DNA of 64,000 nt from Anaerolineales bacterium (GCA_025057645.1 JANXBJ010000001.1:430357-494356); one strand, 5' to 3'; positions 25,512 through 34,479 are shown, counted from the stretch's first letter. Numbers and translations are program-made. The notes: generated by a model from the letters alone, not told the origin.

Positions 25512-27917
25512 TCAGCTCAGCTTGACAATAGTCACTCCTTCGCCGCCTTCCTGCTCTTCGCCAGCCTCGAAGGAAAGAATATGGGGATGGTTACGTAAGT
25601 GAGCGCGGATGGCTTGACGTAGGCGTCCACTTCCCTTGCCATGGATGAGACGTACGAAGGGTAAACCGGCGAACAGAGCAGAATCCAAGTATCGATCGAT
25701 AGTTTCGAGAGCTTCTTCTACCCGCAAGCCGCGTAAGTCGAGTTCCCAGGAAGGAGTCTCTTTAGGTTTGGGGAAGTGAGTTGAGGGTAATTCTTCTCGA
25801 GACAATTGGGTCTCTTTTTCTTCATCTGAGAGAAGATCGTAGAGGTTGGATTGTATTCTAAGGGCACCGACCTGAACCTCAACTTGTTCGCCGTTAATGC
25901 GTGTGAGAGTCCCTCTAACTCCTAAGGAACGCAACCGAACTCTGTCACCCGGCTTCAGCAGTTGAGCTTTGGGAATCACCCGCTTTTTTCTCTTCTCTTC
26001 GAGGGTCTGTTTTTTGACCCACTGGTCGAGTTCTTCAAGCCTATCGGCTACCCTCTGAAGAGTTTCGCTCGGTTGATCTGAGCGTATATACTCTTTGCGC
26101 AATTTGCGAATCTCATCCTTGACCTCACTTAGGAGCTGCTCGGCTTCCTTTTGGGTGTTTTCTAGGATCTGCATTCGTTGGCTTTCGATCTTTTCTAGAT
26201 GGGCATTGAGTTCTTGGTGTAGCTTTTCAGCTTCCTGGCGGTGCAGCTCTGCTTGCTGATATGCCTGTCGAGTGAGCTCTCGATAGCGTTGAATCTCTTC
26301 TAGGAGATCTTGGCTTTCCAATTCGTTGGCAGTGAGATTGTTCCGCGCTTTCTGGATGATCTCTTCGGGCAGCCCCAGGCGCTGGGCAATAGCAATAGCG
26401 TTTGACCGTCCCGGTAGCCCAATTAGCAAATGATAGGTGGGCTGCAATGTTTCGATGTCGAACTCCACGCTGGCATTCATTGTGCCAGGGGTCACGTGAG
26501 CAAACACCTTGAGTTCTGGATGATGGGTAGTAATAAGACAAGGGATTCTCCTTTCCACCAGATAAGAAAGAATCGCCCGAGCTAGAGCTGAGCCTTCTTG
26601 GGGGTCGGTGCCGGCTCCGAGTTCGTCCAAAAGAACTAAGGACTTGGGGGTAGCACATTGTAAAATCCGGATGATGTTGCGAATATGTCCTGAGAATGTC
26701 GATAAGGACTGTTCGATCGATTGCTCGTCTCCAATGTCGGCGAAGATATTTTCGAAGATCGAAAGCGTTGCAGATTTGACCGGGATTGGCAAGCCGGTCT
26801 GTGCCATTAGGCAAAGGAGACCTACGGTCTTGAGGGTGACTGTCTTGCCCCCCGTATTTGGTCCGGTGATGACCAGTGCAAAAGCTTCATGGGTTAACTC
26901 GACATCGATGGGCACCACTTTTTGAGGATCTAATAGGGGGTGACGGGCTTGGATTAACTGGAAAATATAAGGAGAGCGGTTGGGTTGTTCGTTGGAACTA
27001 AAGGGGAGCATCCGGGGTTGAACGGCGTTTAACTTAAGGGCGTATTTAGCACAGGACAATACTAAGTCGAATTGAGCTAAAACTGAGAGACAATTTTTGA
27101 GGATCGGAGCATTAGCGGCTATCATTTTAGATAACCTGAATAGCACACGTCGCTCCTCGTCTCTTTCTTCTAGCTGTAGCTGGCGGTGTTGATTGTTTAG
27201 CTCGACCACGTTTAGAGGTTCGACAAATAAGGTGGCTCCGGAGGCGGACTGGTCGTGAACAATGGCGGGGATACGGCCCTTGCATTCTGTCCGAATAGGT
27301 ATGACATACCGGCCTTCTCTTTGGGTAATGAGCGGTTCTTGCAGAAGAGAAAGGATAGCCGGATCGGAGATCATTTGTTGTAATCTGGAGAGCAAACGCT
27401 CGCGAACCATCCTGAGCTCGCTGCGGATGGCCCCTAGGGCGGGCGAGGCGCTGTCCAGAATTTCCCCATGATCGGAAAGGGCGAGCGAAATGGTTTCGAT
27501 TAAGTCGGTAGGGACTTCAATGGTTGAGACTAATTCACTGAGGTTGGGATAATCGAGATGGAGGCGGCCGAAGGCTCGCAAGAGTGACCGTGCGGCAACG
27601 AGGGTTTTCTTGACGTCCAAAAGTTCTAAGGGGGTAGCTGTTCCTTCGTGTTCGGCCAAGTCGATGACCGAGTAAATGTCGTGCGCTTCGCCAATCCCTG
27701 CCTGGGGAACTTTGCTCAAATAGCGCATTCCCTCCTGAATTAGAGCGTGGCGACGAAGGATTTCGGCGGAGTCGGTCAGAGGCCTAAGCGAGAGAGCTAA
27801 CTCAGCGGCGGGTCGGAAGGTGGTAAAACTCGCAATCTGCTCTAAAATCTTGGGAAAATCGAGCGTCTTAAGCGTTTTCTCATCCATAGTTTTCTTGTCC
27901 AGCTTGCAGTTTACCAT
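25512..27917 (-). CDS. mutS2: Endonuclease MutS2
   Basis: The 801-residue protein has the MutS2 layout: core/lever domains without the mismatch-binding N-terminal domain of MutS, a Walker A ATPase loop TGPNTGGKTVTLKT, STFSGHIRNI and LLDELGAGTDPQEG (Walker B), a long coiled coil (about 500-640), a KOW-like segment PGDRVRLRSLG, and a C-terminal Smr nuclease domain with LDLRGLRVEEAL and HGKGSGRLR. MutS2 suppresses recombination and, in Bacillus, rescues collided ribosomes. The open frame reaches 28145, but the ATG at 27917 has GGAG seven bases upstream; a further ATG at 27887 is the alternative. Confidence 0.94.
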   Translation of the reverse strand: MVNCKLDKKTMDEKTLKTLDFPKILEQIASFTTFRPAAELALSLRPLTDSAEILRRHALIQEGMRYLSKVPQAGIGEAHDIYSVIDLAEHEGTATPLELLDVKKTLVAARSLLRAFGRLHLDYPNLSELVSTIEVPTDLIETISLALSDHGEILDSASPALGAIRSELRMVRERLLSRLQQMISDPAILSLLQEPLITQREGRYVIPIRTECKGRIPAIVHDQSASGATLFVEPLNVVELNNQHRQLQLEERDEERRVLFRLSKMIAANAPILKNCLSVLAQFDLVLSCAKYALKLNAVQPRMLPFSSNEQPNRSPYIFQLIQARHPLLDPQKVVPIDVELTHEAFALVITGPNTGGKTVTLKTVGLLCLMAQTGLPIPVKSATLSIFENIFADIGDEQSIEQSLSTFSGHIRNIIRILQCATPKSLVLLDELGAGTDPQEGSALARAILSYLVERRIPCLITTHHPELKVFAHVTPGTMNASVEFDIETLQPTYHLLIGLPGRSNAIAIAQRLGLPEEIIQKARNNLTANELESQDLLEEIQRYRELTRQAYQQAELHRQEAEKLHQELNAHLEKIESQRMQILENTQKEAEQLLSEVKDEIRKLRKEYIRSDQPSETLQRVADRLEELDQWVKKQTLEEKRKKRVIPKAQLLKPGDRVRLRSLGVRGTLTRINGEQVEVQVGALRIQSNLYDLLSDEEKETQLSREELPSTHFPKPKETPSWELDLRGLRVEEALETIDRYLDSALFAGLPFVRLIHGKGSGRLRQAIRAHLRNHPHILSFEAGEEQEGGEGVTIVKLS

Positions 27918-28033
27918 AGACGAACTCCGGAGGGGAAGAGGAGAAGACGAGACCTTGTAAATGTGGTAATATTTTCGGAAAGAGTAAGACCTGCTCTTTG
28001 GCCGGGTGTGAGTTGTTATGGAGGGATGTTCGG

Positions 28034-28183
28034 ATGATTTCCTCGAGCTCTTTTGAAAAGGGTCAGGGTTTTGTTGAGTACGGCATGATCTTGATTTTAG
28101 TGGCTGTGATTGTGATTGTAGTTGCGTTTCTCTTAGGGCCGGCAATCGGAAATATGTATAGCCAGATTGCCTCAGGAATTTAG
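28034..28183 (+). CDS. Flp/type IVb pilin-like small protein
   Basis: A 49-residue protein with the class III prepilin signature: a short leader MISSSSFEKG, then QGFVEY (G-x4-E-Y pattern, cleavage expected after the first Gly), then one hydrophobic helix ILILVAVIVIVVAFLL and the GPAIGNMYSQIASGI end common in Flp pilins. GGAGGG precedes the ATG at 28034, which I prefer over an in-frame upstream start at 27998. No tad/cpa assembly gene or prepilin peptidase is in the window, so its assembly machinery would be encoded elsewhere. Confidence 0.8.
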   Translation: MISSSSFEKGQGFVEYGMILILVAVIVIVVAFLLGPAIGNMYSQIASGI

Positions 28184-28194
28184 GCAGTCACCTC

Positions 28195-28223
28195 TTGTCT
28201 AACTGATTAGTATTGAGTATAAT
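28195..28223 (+). promoter_or_regulatory. Promoter of tRNA-Val
   Basis: TTGTCT, a 17-base spacer and a perfect TATAAT, ending nine bases before the mature tRNA 5' end. Confidence 0.8.
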
Positions 28224-28232
28224 TAGAGAAGT

Positions 28233-28307
28233 GGGCGCATAGCTCAGTCGGTCAGAGCGCACGGTTCACATCCGTGAGGTTCGGGGGTTCGAGGCCCTCT
28301 GCGCCCA
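28233..28307 (+). tRNA. tRNA-Val (anticodon CAC)
   Basis: A 75-base cloverleaf: acceptor GGGCGCA/TGCGCCC, D stem GCTC/GAGC, anticodon stem CACGG/CCGTG with loop TTCACAT, and a T arm with one G-U pair. The discriminator is A and CCA is not encoded. It has its own promoter. Confidence 0.94.
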
Positions 28308-28352
28308 TGTTTTCGTTAAGATTGAGAAGGTCGGGGTAAAGCTTGATCTGAA

Positions 28353-28380
28353 GAGTCCCGTTAGTGGGCTCGCGTTTTTT
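28353..28380 (+). terminator. Possible terminator after tRNA-Val
   Basis: GAG-CCC pairs with GGG-CTC across a bulged T, followed by GCG and six T residues, between tRNA-Val and the convergent Lut gene. The stem is short and imperfect. Confidence 0.4.
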
Positions 28381-28412
28381 GTGAGTTTGGCGCTTTAAGG
28401 GGGAAAGCCCGG

Positions 28413-30443
28413 TTAGGCATCCATCAAGCAGAACACAATCACGCGTTTGGGTCCGTGAACACCGATAGTCAGACTCATTTCGATATCGGCTGTGCGCGAA
28501 GGGCCGCTGATTAATACCGTGACAGGGGTTTTGAGTCTTTCTTGTCGGTGCAGCGCTTCGGGCAAGCGGGGGAGGATATCCGATTTTCTTAGTATAGCTA
28601 GGTGAATGTCGGGTAACAGGGAAGTGGTCAGAGGACGTTTTAGATCGCCCGGAATGACCAGAGTTCCGCTTTCGGCAATGGCACATTCCGCTGAGGTGAT
28701 ACCTGCCAGCAAATCCGGATGTGGCTGAGAGGTAACCTGAATGCCGCTCTCTTGGAGCAAGGCTAATAGCCCGGCGGGTAAAAACTCCTGGCTCCAAGCC
28801 TGGACAGCGGAGATGTTTTCCTCTTTTAGAAAACTTAGCACCTTCACCGTAACATCTGTAGAGCTGCAAGGAACAAATTTCCCCCCTAAACTGGTCAATT
28901 CACTTTCAAACTGCTCAACAAAACTTTGGGGAGAGGAGGGCTGCTTTGAGTGAAGGGGGGGCTTGGTGTTTGGGTAAACGGAGTGAAGGTCGATAGGGCT
29001 AGAAGTCACTTCCTGCCGAATCTCCCGCCAGGTGGCGCGGAATGGTTTGTGGGCCGGGGTAGGAAAGTCCTTCGAATATCCCCAACCGGTCAGAGAGGGC
29101 AAGCGCAGCCATCTTCTCGAGGGTGAGATGATTCGGCTGAGAATTCCGGCTGTTTGTTGAGCGAAGCGAAAGAGAGTTGGGGAGGTGGCAATCAGGGTGA
29201 AGAAATTGATTCCCCATTTCAAGAGAGAAGGTGTGTTGGGCTTTCTTGGAGAGAATTTTGAAGCAGTGGATAAGTTTCCCGATCGAACCCGCAGAAGCAA
29301 TTTTGGTAAATCGATGTCCACGGGGCAGGCCTCCCGGCAGGCTCCGCATAGACTAGAAGCACGCGCAAGATGACCAAACTCTCGGTAGCCGAATAGGGCA
29401 GGGGAGATCACCGAACCGATCGGCCCACCGTACGGAGTATGTTTGCCCGAACTTCCTATATAGCTGTGACCCCCAATTTCACGAAAAACCGGACAAGCGT
29501 TGAAACAAGCGCCGCAGCGGATACAATACAGTGCCTCTTCGAGGGGCGAACCCCGGAGTGCCGAACGTCCGTTATCCACTAGGATTAAGTGCCTTTCACG
29601 GCATCCATCTCCTCCCTCTCGAAAGGGAGAGCGGATAAGGCTGGTATAGACAGTCAGCTTTTGTCCGGTGGCTGAACGGGGTAGTAGATAGAGCATAAGG
29701 GCAAGGTCATCTACTGTTGGGACCAGACGCTCGATGCCCATCAAGGCAATGTGAACCGGAGGCAACGTAGTGACCATGCGTCCATTGCCTTCGTTAGTGA
29801 CGATACAGATTACCCCATTCTCTACGACGCCAAAATTAACCCCAGACAAGCCGATCTCTGCGGTCAGAAAAACTTCACGCAAAGCTCGACGGACAGTTTC
29901 GGTCATGGTCGGCACATCATCGGTTAAAGGAGCCCCAAGTTTTTCGTGAAAGAGTTGCCCCACTTGTTGACGGGTTAAGTGGACGGCAGGAGTGATGATA
30001 TGAGCGGGTGGTTCTTGGCGCAATTGGACAATATATTCTCCTAGATCAGTCTCCACGACCTCGATTCCCGCTTTTTGGAGCGCAGAGTTTAGCTCGATTT
30101 CTTCGCTGACCATGCTCTTGGATTTAGCAATGCGTTTAGCATGGTGGCTTTGAGCGATTCTAAGGATGGTTTCAACCGCTTGATGAGCGGTGTCGGCGCG
30201 ATGCACCATCCATCCGTTGTGTTGGACGTTTGTGATAAATTCTGCTAAGTAGCGGTCTAGATGCCTGATAACTTCTGCTCTTACTGCATGCGCCCTTTGA
30301 CGCAGGGTCTGGAGGTCTTGGGGCAGAGACTGGTATATAGTCCGCCGAGCGGTGTTGCGTCGTTCAGCGTTGTTATCGAGTGCGGCTTGGAGGATCGGGT
30401 CTGCTAGGGCGTGGCGAATTCTTTGGTGAAAGTTTGAGGGCAT
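28413..30443 (-). CDS. LutB-LutC fusion: lactate-utilisation iron-sulfur protein with C-terminal LUD domain
   Basis: The first ~470 of 676 residues match LutB: an LUD domain (AKSKSMVSEEIELN, TEIGLSGVNFGVVENG-like region) followed by two 4Fe-4S clusters, CIRCGACFNACPVF and CGACREACPVDID. The last ~200 residues (from about 485) form a second LUD domain like LutC, with SAECAIAESGTLVIPGD and a C-terminal SRTADIEMSLTIGVHGP. In Bacillus LutA, LutB and LutC are separate proteins that oxidise L-lactate to pyruvate. Here B and C are one chain, and LutA lies 16 bases upstream. The Pro/Ser-rich stretch around 480-520 is the linker. Confidence 0.88.
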   Translation of the reverse strand: MPSNFHQRIRHALADPILQAALDNNAERRNTARRTIYQSLPQDLQTLRQRAHAVRAEVIRHLDRYLAEFITNVQHNGWMVHRADTAHQAVETILRIAQSHHAKRIAKSKSMVSEEIELNSALQKAGIEVVETDLGEYIVQLRQEPPAHIITPAVHLTRQQVGQLFHEKLGAPLTDDVPTMTETVRRALREVFLTAEIGLSGVNFGVVENGVICIVTNEGNGRMVTTLPPVHIALMGIERLVPTVDDLALMLYLLPRSATGQKLTVYTSLIRSPFREGGDGCRERHLILVDNGRSALRGSPLEEALYCIRCGACFNACPVFREIGGHSYIGSSGKHTPYGGPIGSVISPALFGYREFGHLARASSLCGACREACPVDIDLPKLLLRVRSGNLSTASKFSPRKPNTPSLLKWGINFFTLIATSPTLFRFAQQTAGILSRIISPSRRWLRLPSLTGWGYSKDFPTPAHKPFRATWREIRQEVTSSPIDLHSVYPNTKPPLHSKQPSSPQSFVEQFESELTSLGGKFVPCSSTDVTVKVLSFLKEENISAVQAWSQEFLPAGLLALLQESGIQVTSQPHPDLLAGITSAECAIAESGTLVIPGDLKRPLTTSLLPDIHLAILRKSDILPRLPEALHRQERLKTPVTVLISGPSRTADIEMSLTIGVHGPKRVIVFCLMDA

Positions 30444-30459
30444 GATGCGTAACTTCAGA

Positions 30460-31188
30460 CTAAGTGCCTGCTAAAACTTGGGCAATGTGCAACGCACGTT
30501 GGGGCTTCTTCTGCCGCCGAAGCCCACCGTTGATGTTAGTCATGCAGCCGGCATCACAAGTGATTACGTAGGGCGCACCGGACGCTTCAATGTTAGTGAT
30601 TTTCCGTTCTAACATGGCTGCCGAGATTTCGGGGTGTTCAATCGAGAACACTCCACCGAACCCGCAACACTCGGCCGTATTAGGCAGTTCAACAAGTTCG
30701 GCACCGCGCACTTGAGCGAGCAAAGCCCGTGGTTGGCGGTCAACCCCCAACTCGCGCAAGAGGTGGCATGAGCTATGGTAGGTGATTTTCTGAGGAAAGC
30801 GAGCGCCAACATCGGTAATTCCGAGTCGATCGACCAAGTACTCAGAAAGCTCATAAACTCGATTGGCGAAGGCCCTGGCTCTTTTTAGCCAGGCGGGGTC
30901 GTTTGCGAATAATTCGGGGTAATGATAACGTATCATCGAGGTGCAAGACCCCGAAGGGATAACGATATCGCCTCGGGTCTTCTCAAAGGTCTTAAGGGTA
31001 TGGATGGCAATTGAGCGGGCTTGATCCCACAGGCCGGCATTGAAGGCGGGTTGACCACAACAAGTTTGCTCAGGAGGGAACTCGACAATTCTACCCACCC
31101 GATTAAGGACTTGAACAACCGCTCTGCCAATTTCAGGGTAGAAGGTGTCAATAATGCAGGTAACGAAGAGTTGAACAGTTTGGGGCAT
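30460..31188 (-). CDS. lutA: LutA-like (Fe-S)-binding lactate oxidation protein
   Basis: The 242-residue protein has two CCG (cysteine-rich) domains: LFVTCIIDTFYPEIG with EQTCCGQPAFNAG, and HSSCHLLRELG with AECCGFGG. These are the hallmarks of LutA and of the glycolate oxidase/heterodisulfide reductase D-like Fe-S subunits. With the fusion gene directly downstream it should form the lactate-to-pyruvate oxidising complex. The ATG at 31188 has AGGTG six bases upstream, and a GTG at 31197 is the alternative. It lies 47 bases downstream of tRNA-Pro on the same strand and may share its promoter. Confidence 0.87.
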   Translation of the reverse strand: MPQTVQLFVTCIIDTFYPEIGRAVVQVLNRVGRIVEFPPEQTCCGQPAFNAGLWDQARSIAIHTLKTFEKTRGDIVIPSGSCTSMIRYHYPELFANDPAWLKRARAFANRVYELSEYLVDRLGITDVGARFPQKITYHSSCHLLRELGVDRQPRALLAQVRGAELVELPNTAECCGFGGVFSIEHPEISAAMLERKITNIEASGAPYVITCDAGCMTNINGGLRRQKKPQRALHIAQVLAGT

Positions 31189-31235
31189 GTGAAACACCTG
31201 AATCGCTCTTATAATTCACCCCTCATGAAAGCCAG

Positions 31236-31310
31236 TCGGGGCGGGCGGATTTGAACCGCCGACCTCACGGTCCCGAACCGTGTGCTCTAACCGGGCTGAG
31301 CCACGCCCCG
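31236..31310 (-). tRNA. tRNA-Pro (anticodon CGG)
   Basis: On the minus strand a 75-base cloverleaf: acceptor CGGGGCG/CGCCCCG, D stem GCTC/GAGC, anticodon stem CACGG/CCGTG with loop TTCGGGA, and T arm GGCGG/CCGCC. The discriminator is A, CCA not encoded. Confidence 0.95.
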
Positions 31311-31330
31311 GTGCCTTGCTTTATTGTTGG

Positions 31331-31359
31331 ATTATAACCTCATTGGACACCTTTGACAA
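31331..31359 (-). promoter_or_regulatory. Promoter of tRNA-Pro (and possibly lutA-lutBC)
   Basis: On the minus strand TTGTCA, 17 bases and TATAAT, about 20 bases before the tRNA 5' end. Its -35 box occupies almost the same bases as the -35 box of the divergent ino1 promoter. Confidence 0.85.
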
Positions 31360-31381
31360 GGAAAGCGGCTAATCGTATAAT
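31353..31381 (+). promoter_or_regulatory. Consensus promoter of ino1
   Basis: Perfect TTGACA, 17-base spacer, perfect TATAAT, 40 bases before the ino1 ATG. The -35 box overlaps that of the tRNA-Pro promoter on the other strand. Confidence 0.88.
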
Positions 31382-31421
31382 CACACGGATCATAAACCTA
31401 GTTTTCTTCGAGGAGCGAGAA

Positions 31422-32504
31422 ATGAGTGCAGATCATAAAGTGCGCGTAGCCATCATTGGGGTAGGAAACTGCGCTTCTTCGCTTGTGCAGGGGGTTTTCT
31501 ACTACCGGAATGCATCGGAGGAGGATTTTGTTCCGGGATTGATGCATGTCAACTTGGGTGGGTATCATGTGCGGGATATCGAGTTTACGGCTGCTTTTGA
31601 TGTGGTGGATACCAAGGTCGGAAAGGACCTCTCCGAGGCGATCTTCGCTTACCCCAACAACACGATTAAGTTCGCCGAGGTTCCCTACCTCAATGTCCCT
31701 GTCTCGCGCGGGATGACCCATGATGGGCTGGGAAAATATCTCGCTCAGATCGTCAAGAAGGCCCCAGGGCCAACAGCGGATATTGTGGGAATTCTGAAAC
31801 AGACAAAAACAGACGTGGTGGTTAATTTCTTGCCCGTCGGCTCTGAGATGGCTACAAAATGGTATGTGGAGCAAGTGCTCGATGCAGGGTGTGCTTTTGT
31901 CAACGGAATACCGGTCTTTATCGCCAGTCAAGAATACTGGGCTCGCCGCTTTCGCGAGCGCAATTTACCAGTCATCGGGGATGATATAAAAAGTCAGGTC
32001 GGTGCCACTATCTTGCATCGTGTGCTCACACGCCTGTTTGTCGATCGCGGCGTTCGTGTTGATCGCACATATCAACTGAACTTTGGCGGTAATACTGACT
32101 TCCTAAATATGCTCGAGCGTGAACGGCTTGAGTCGAAGAAAATTTCTAAAACGGGTGCTGTGACCAGCATGTTGCCATATTCTCTGGATGAAGAGAACAT
32201 CCATGTCGGTCCAAGCGATTACGTGCCGTGGCTGACCGACCGTAAGTGGTGTTATGTGCGCATAGAGGGCACGACCTTCGGAGATGTGCCTTTGAGCCTC
32301 GAAGCCAAGCTCGAGGTCTGGGACTCTCCAAATTCGGCGGGCGTAATGATTGATGCGATTCGCTGTGCGAAGATCGCTTTAGATCGTGGATTAAGCGGTC
32401 CGCTTATTGGGCCTTCGGCATATTTTATGAAAACGCCGCCGAAGCAGTTTCGCGATGAAGTGGCGCGAGAAATGACGGAGGCGTTTATCCGCGGCGAGAT
32501 TTGA
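31422..32504 (+). CDS. ino1: Inositol-3-phosphate synthase
   Basis: It converts glucose 6-phosphate to 1L-myo-inositol 1-phosphate with NAD, the first step to inositol lipids or compatible solutes. The 360-residue protein is of the short bacterial/archaeal type with the NAD loop [39 protein letters not shown] and the [12 protein letters not shown] motif with catalytic-region lysines (SKKISKT). The frame extends back to 31353, but that would lie inside the promoter; the ATG at 31422 with GAGGAG upstream fits. Confidence 0.93.
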   Translation: MSADHKVRVAIIGVGNCASSLVQGVFYYRNASEEDFVPGLMHVNLGGYHVRDIEFTAAFDVVDTKVGKDLSEAIFAYPNNTIKFAEVPYLNVPVSRGMTHDGLGKYLAQIVKKAPGPTADIVGILKQTKTDVVVNFLPVGSEMATKWYVEQVLDAGCAFVNGIPVFIASQEYWARRFRERNLPVIGDDIKSQVGATILHRVLTRLFVDRGVRVDRTYQLNFGGNTDFLNMLERERLESKKISKTGAVTSMLPYSLDEENIHVGPSDYVPWLTDRKWCYVRIEGTTFGDVPLSLEAKLEVWDSPNSAGVMIDAIRCAKIALDRGLSGPLIGPSAYFMKTPPKQFRDEVAREMTEAFIRGEI

Positions 32505-32512
32505 GAGAGTAA

Positions 32513-32521
32513 TGGTATAAT
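32513..32521 (+). promoter_or_regulatory. Extended -10 promoter of the yebC-ruvC-ruvA run
   Basis: TGG followed by TATAAT lies nine bases after the ino1 stop; no -35 is evident. The same ATGGTATAAT string precedes obg at 42851-42860. Confidence 0.5.
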
Positions 32522-32607
32522 GACAATTAGATCAAAGTCTTGGAAGCGCACGGGTTCAGGCTCGATCTTATTCGTGGTGTCGATCTGTTCTTTTTGAGGA
32601 GTAGGGT

Positions 32608-33363
32608 ATGTCTGGGCATTCGCATTGGGCAACCATACGGAGGAAGAAGGGTGCGGCTGATGCCAAGAAGGGGCAATTGTTTACCCGTTTGACGAGGGAA
32701 ATTGTCTTGGCTGCTCGGGATGGGGGCGGTGACCCAAGTGCCAATGCGCGCCTTCAGCTAGCTATCGAGCGAGCTCGGGCAAACAACATGCCCAAAGAGA
32801 ATATCGAGAGAGCGATCAAGCGTGGCACCGGTGAGCTCAAAGAAGGAGGGGCTCTAGAGGAGATCTACTATGAGGGATATGCCCCCAATGGCATTGCCTT
32901 GTTGATTTTGGCCGTGACAGATAATCGCAACCGCGCTGTAGCTGAGATCCGCCATGTGTTGAATCGTCATGGGGGCAGCATGGCGGAGGCCGGTTCGGTG
33001 GCATGGCAGTTTAAAAAATCGGCTTATTTCTCGATGCCTCGAGCCGGGGTGGATGCTGAAAAGGTGTTTGAGGTTGCCGTTGAAGCCGGTGCTAGTGACG
33101 TGAACATCGAGGACGAGCTGATTGAGGTGATCGGGCCGGTGGAGGCGTTTAACGAGATCAGCACTGCCCTCAGGCAAGCGGGTTTCCACCCTGAAGAGGC
33201 GGAATTGCGGATGATCCCTAATAATGAAGTTGAACTTCCACCCGATGAGACTATTCAGGTTCTCAAAGTGATTGAGGCCCTTGAAGATTTGGATGACGTC
33301 CAAACTGTTTACTCGACCTTGGCTATTAGCGACGAAGCGATGGCGCAGTTGGAGGCAGCGTAA
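32608..33363 (+). CDS. yebC: YebC/PmpR family protein
   Basis: The 251-residue protein begins MSGHSHWATIRRKKGAADAK, and contains RLTREIVLAARDGGGDP and NMPKENIERAIKRG, all diagnostic for the YebC/TACO1 family. Older work calls it a transcription regulator; recent work on YebC/TACO1 homologues supports a role in translation of proline-rich stretches. GAGGAGTAGGGT lies before the ATG. It heads yebC-ruvC-ruvA, a classic gene order. Confidence 0.95.
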   Translation: MSGHSHWATIRRKKGAADAKKGQLFTRLTREIVLAARDGGGDPSANARLQLAIERARANNMPKENIERAIKRGTGELKEGGALEEIYYEGYAPNGIALLILAVTDNRNRAVAEIRHVLNRHGGSMAEAGSVAWQFKKSAYFSMPRAGVDAEKVFEVAVEAGASDVNIEDELIEVIGPVEAFNEISTALRQAGFHPEEAELRMIPNNEVELPPDETIQVLKVIEALEDLDDVQTVYSTLAISDEAMAQLEAA

Positions 33364-33371
33364 ATTAGCAC

Positions 33372-33872
33372 ATGGTTGTCATCGGCCTCGACCCTGGCCT
33401 TGCGATCACCGGGTACGGGATCATCTGCCAAGAGGAAAGCGGTCAGTTATCTGTTATAGATTGCGGTGCTATTACTACTACAGGCTCTAAGTCCGGTGAG
33501 AGTGAAAGGCTCTTGCTAATTTATCGGCGTATAGTTGAGCTCCTAGCTCTCCACCAGCCAGAAGCCGGGGCGGTGGAGAGATTGTTTTTCCATAAAAATT
33601 CTCGCAGTGCTATGGCTGTAGGACAGGCGCGAGGGGTAATTCTGCTGGCCTTGGCTCAACAGGCAATCCCGGTCTACGAATACGCTCCGGTCGAGGTCAA
33701 GCAAGCTCTCACGGGTTATGGGGACTCGGATAAGCGCCAGATGCAAGAGATGATCAGGCTGCGTTTAGGGTTGGACGACCTCCCCAGGCCGGATGACGTG
33801 GCCGATGCATTAGCAGTTGCGATTTGTCATTTTCAATCCTATCGCATCCGAGGGTTGGCAAGACGTCCATGA
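33372..33872 (+). CDS. ruvC: Holliday junction endonuclease RuvC
   Basis: The 166-residue protein has the RuvC RNase H-like fold: first catalytic Asp in VIGLDPGLAITGYG, Glu in GAVERLFF, and the final acidic pair in RPDDVADALAVAICH. It resolves Holliday junctions. The gene starts eight bases after yebC and its stop overlaps the ruvA start (ATGA). Confidence 0.96.
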   Translation: MVVIGLDPGLAITGYGIICQEESGQLSVIDCGAITTTGSKSGESERLLLIYRRIVELLALHQPEAGAVERLFFHKNSRSAMAVGQARGVILLALAQQAIPVYEYAPVEVKQALTGYGDSDKRQMQEMIRLRLGLDDLPRPDDVADALAVAICHFQSYRIRGLARRP

Positions 33873-34453
33873 TCGCTTCGTTGAGTGGAGTGATCCGTGA
33901 AGTGAATGAAGATAGTGTAGTCGTGGAAAATCAGGGAGTTGGGTATCTTGTCTATGTGCCCAAACCACTTTGCAATCGCCTCACGGTCGGGGATCAAGCG
34001 TTTTTCTACACCCAGCTCCTCGTTCGAGAAGATTCGTTAACTCTCGTGGGCTTTGAGACCGCTGAGGCGCGCCGGCTGTTTAACCTACTGATCGGCGTGA
34101 ACGGAATAGGTTTTCGGTTGGCCTTGTCGATCTTATCCAGTCTAGATGTCGGTACGTTGCGCAGAGCGATTGTTCACAGTCAAGCAGAGGTTCTAGAACG
34201 GGTTCCCGGTTTGGGCAGGAAAACAGCCCAAAAGATTCTCCTCTCTCTGCAGGACAAAATCCAAGATGAGATGGAGTGGGGACAGCTTGTTCCTTTCAGC
34301 GACGTAGACGAAGAAGTGTTATCGGCACTGACCTCCCTTGGTTATAGTGTTGTGGAAGCTCAAGCGGCGATCCAGGCGATCCCAAAAGACACCCCCAAAG
34401 AACTAGAAATCCGCTTGCGGGTCGCTTTGGGCTACTTTAGCAGGAATCTGTGA
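33869..34453 (+). CDS. ruvA: Holliday junction branch migration protein RuvA
   Basis: The 194-residue protein has the three RuvA domains: an N-terminal OB fold (MIASLSGVIREVNEDSVVVE), helix-hairpin-helix motifs (LIGVNGIGFRLAL, RVPGLGRKTAQKIL) and a C-terminal UBA-like domain (EEVLSALTSLGYSVVEAQAAI) that binds RuvB. The ATG at 33869 overlaps the ruvC stop, which rules out the in-frame upstream start at 33824. ruvB does not follow; proC does. Confidence 0.95.
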   Translation: MIASLSGVIREVNEDSVVVENQGVGYLVYVPKPLCNRLTVGDQAFFYTQLLVREDSLTLVGFETAEARRLFNLLIGVNGIGFRLALSILSSLDVGTLRRAIVHSQAEVLERVPGLGRKTAQKILLSLQDKIQDEMEWGQLVPFSDVDEEVLSALTSLGYSVVEAQAAIQAIPKDTPKELEIRLRVALGYFSRNL

Positions 34454-34479
34454 ACAACAGGCTCGGAGGAAGGAGTTCG

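Noticed and set aside
26227-26814. 195-codon open frame on the minus strand
   Set aside because: It is an alternative frame inside mutS2; the mutS2 frame has all the ATPase motifs.
28252-28869. 205-codon open frame on the minus strand
   Set aside because: It runs through tRNA-Val and is out of frame with the Lut fusion; it looks like a by-product of those sequences.
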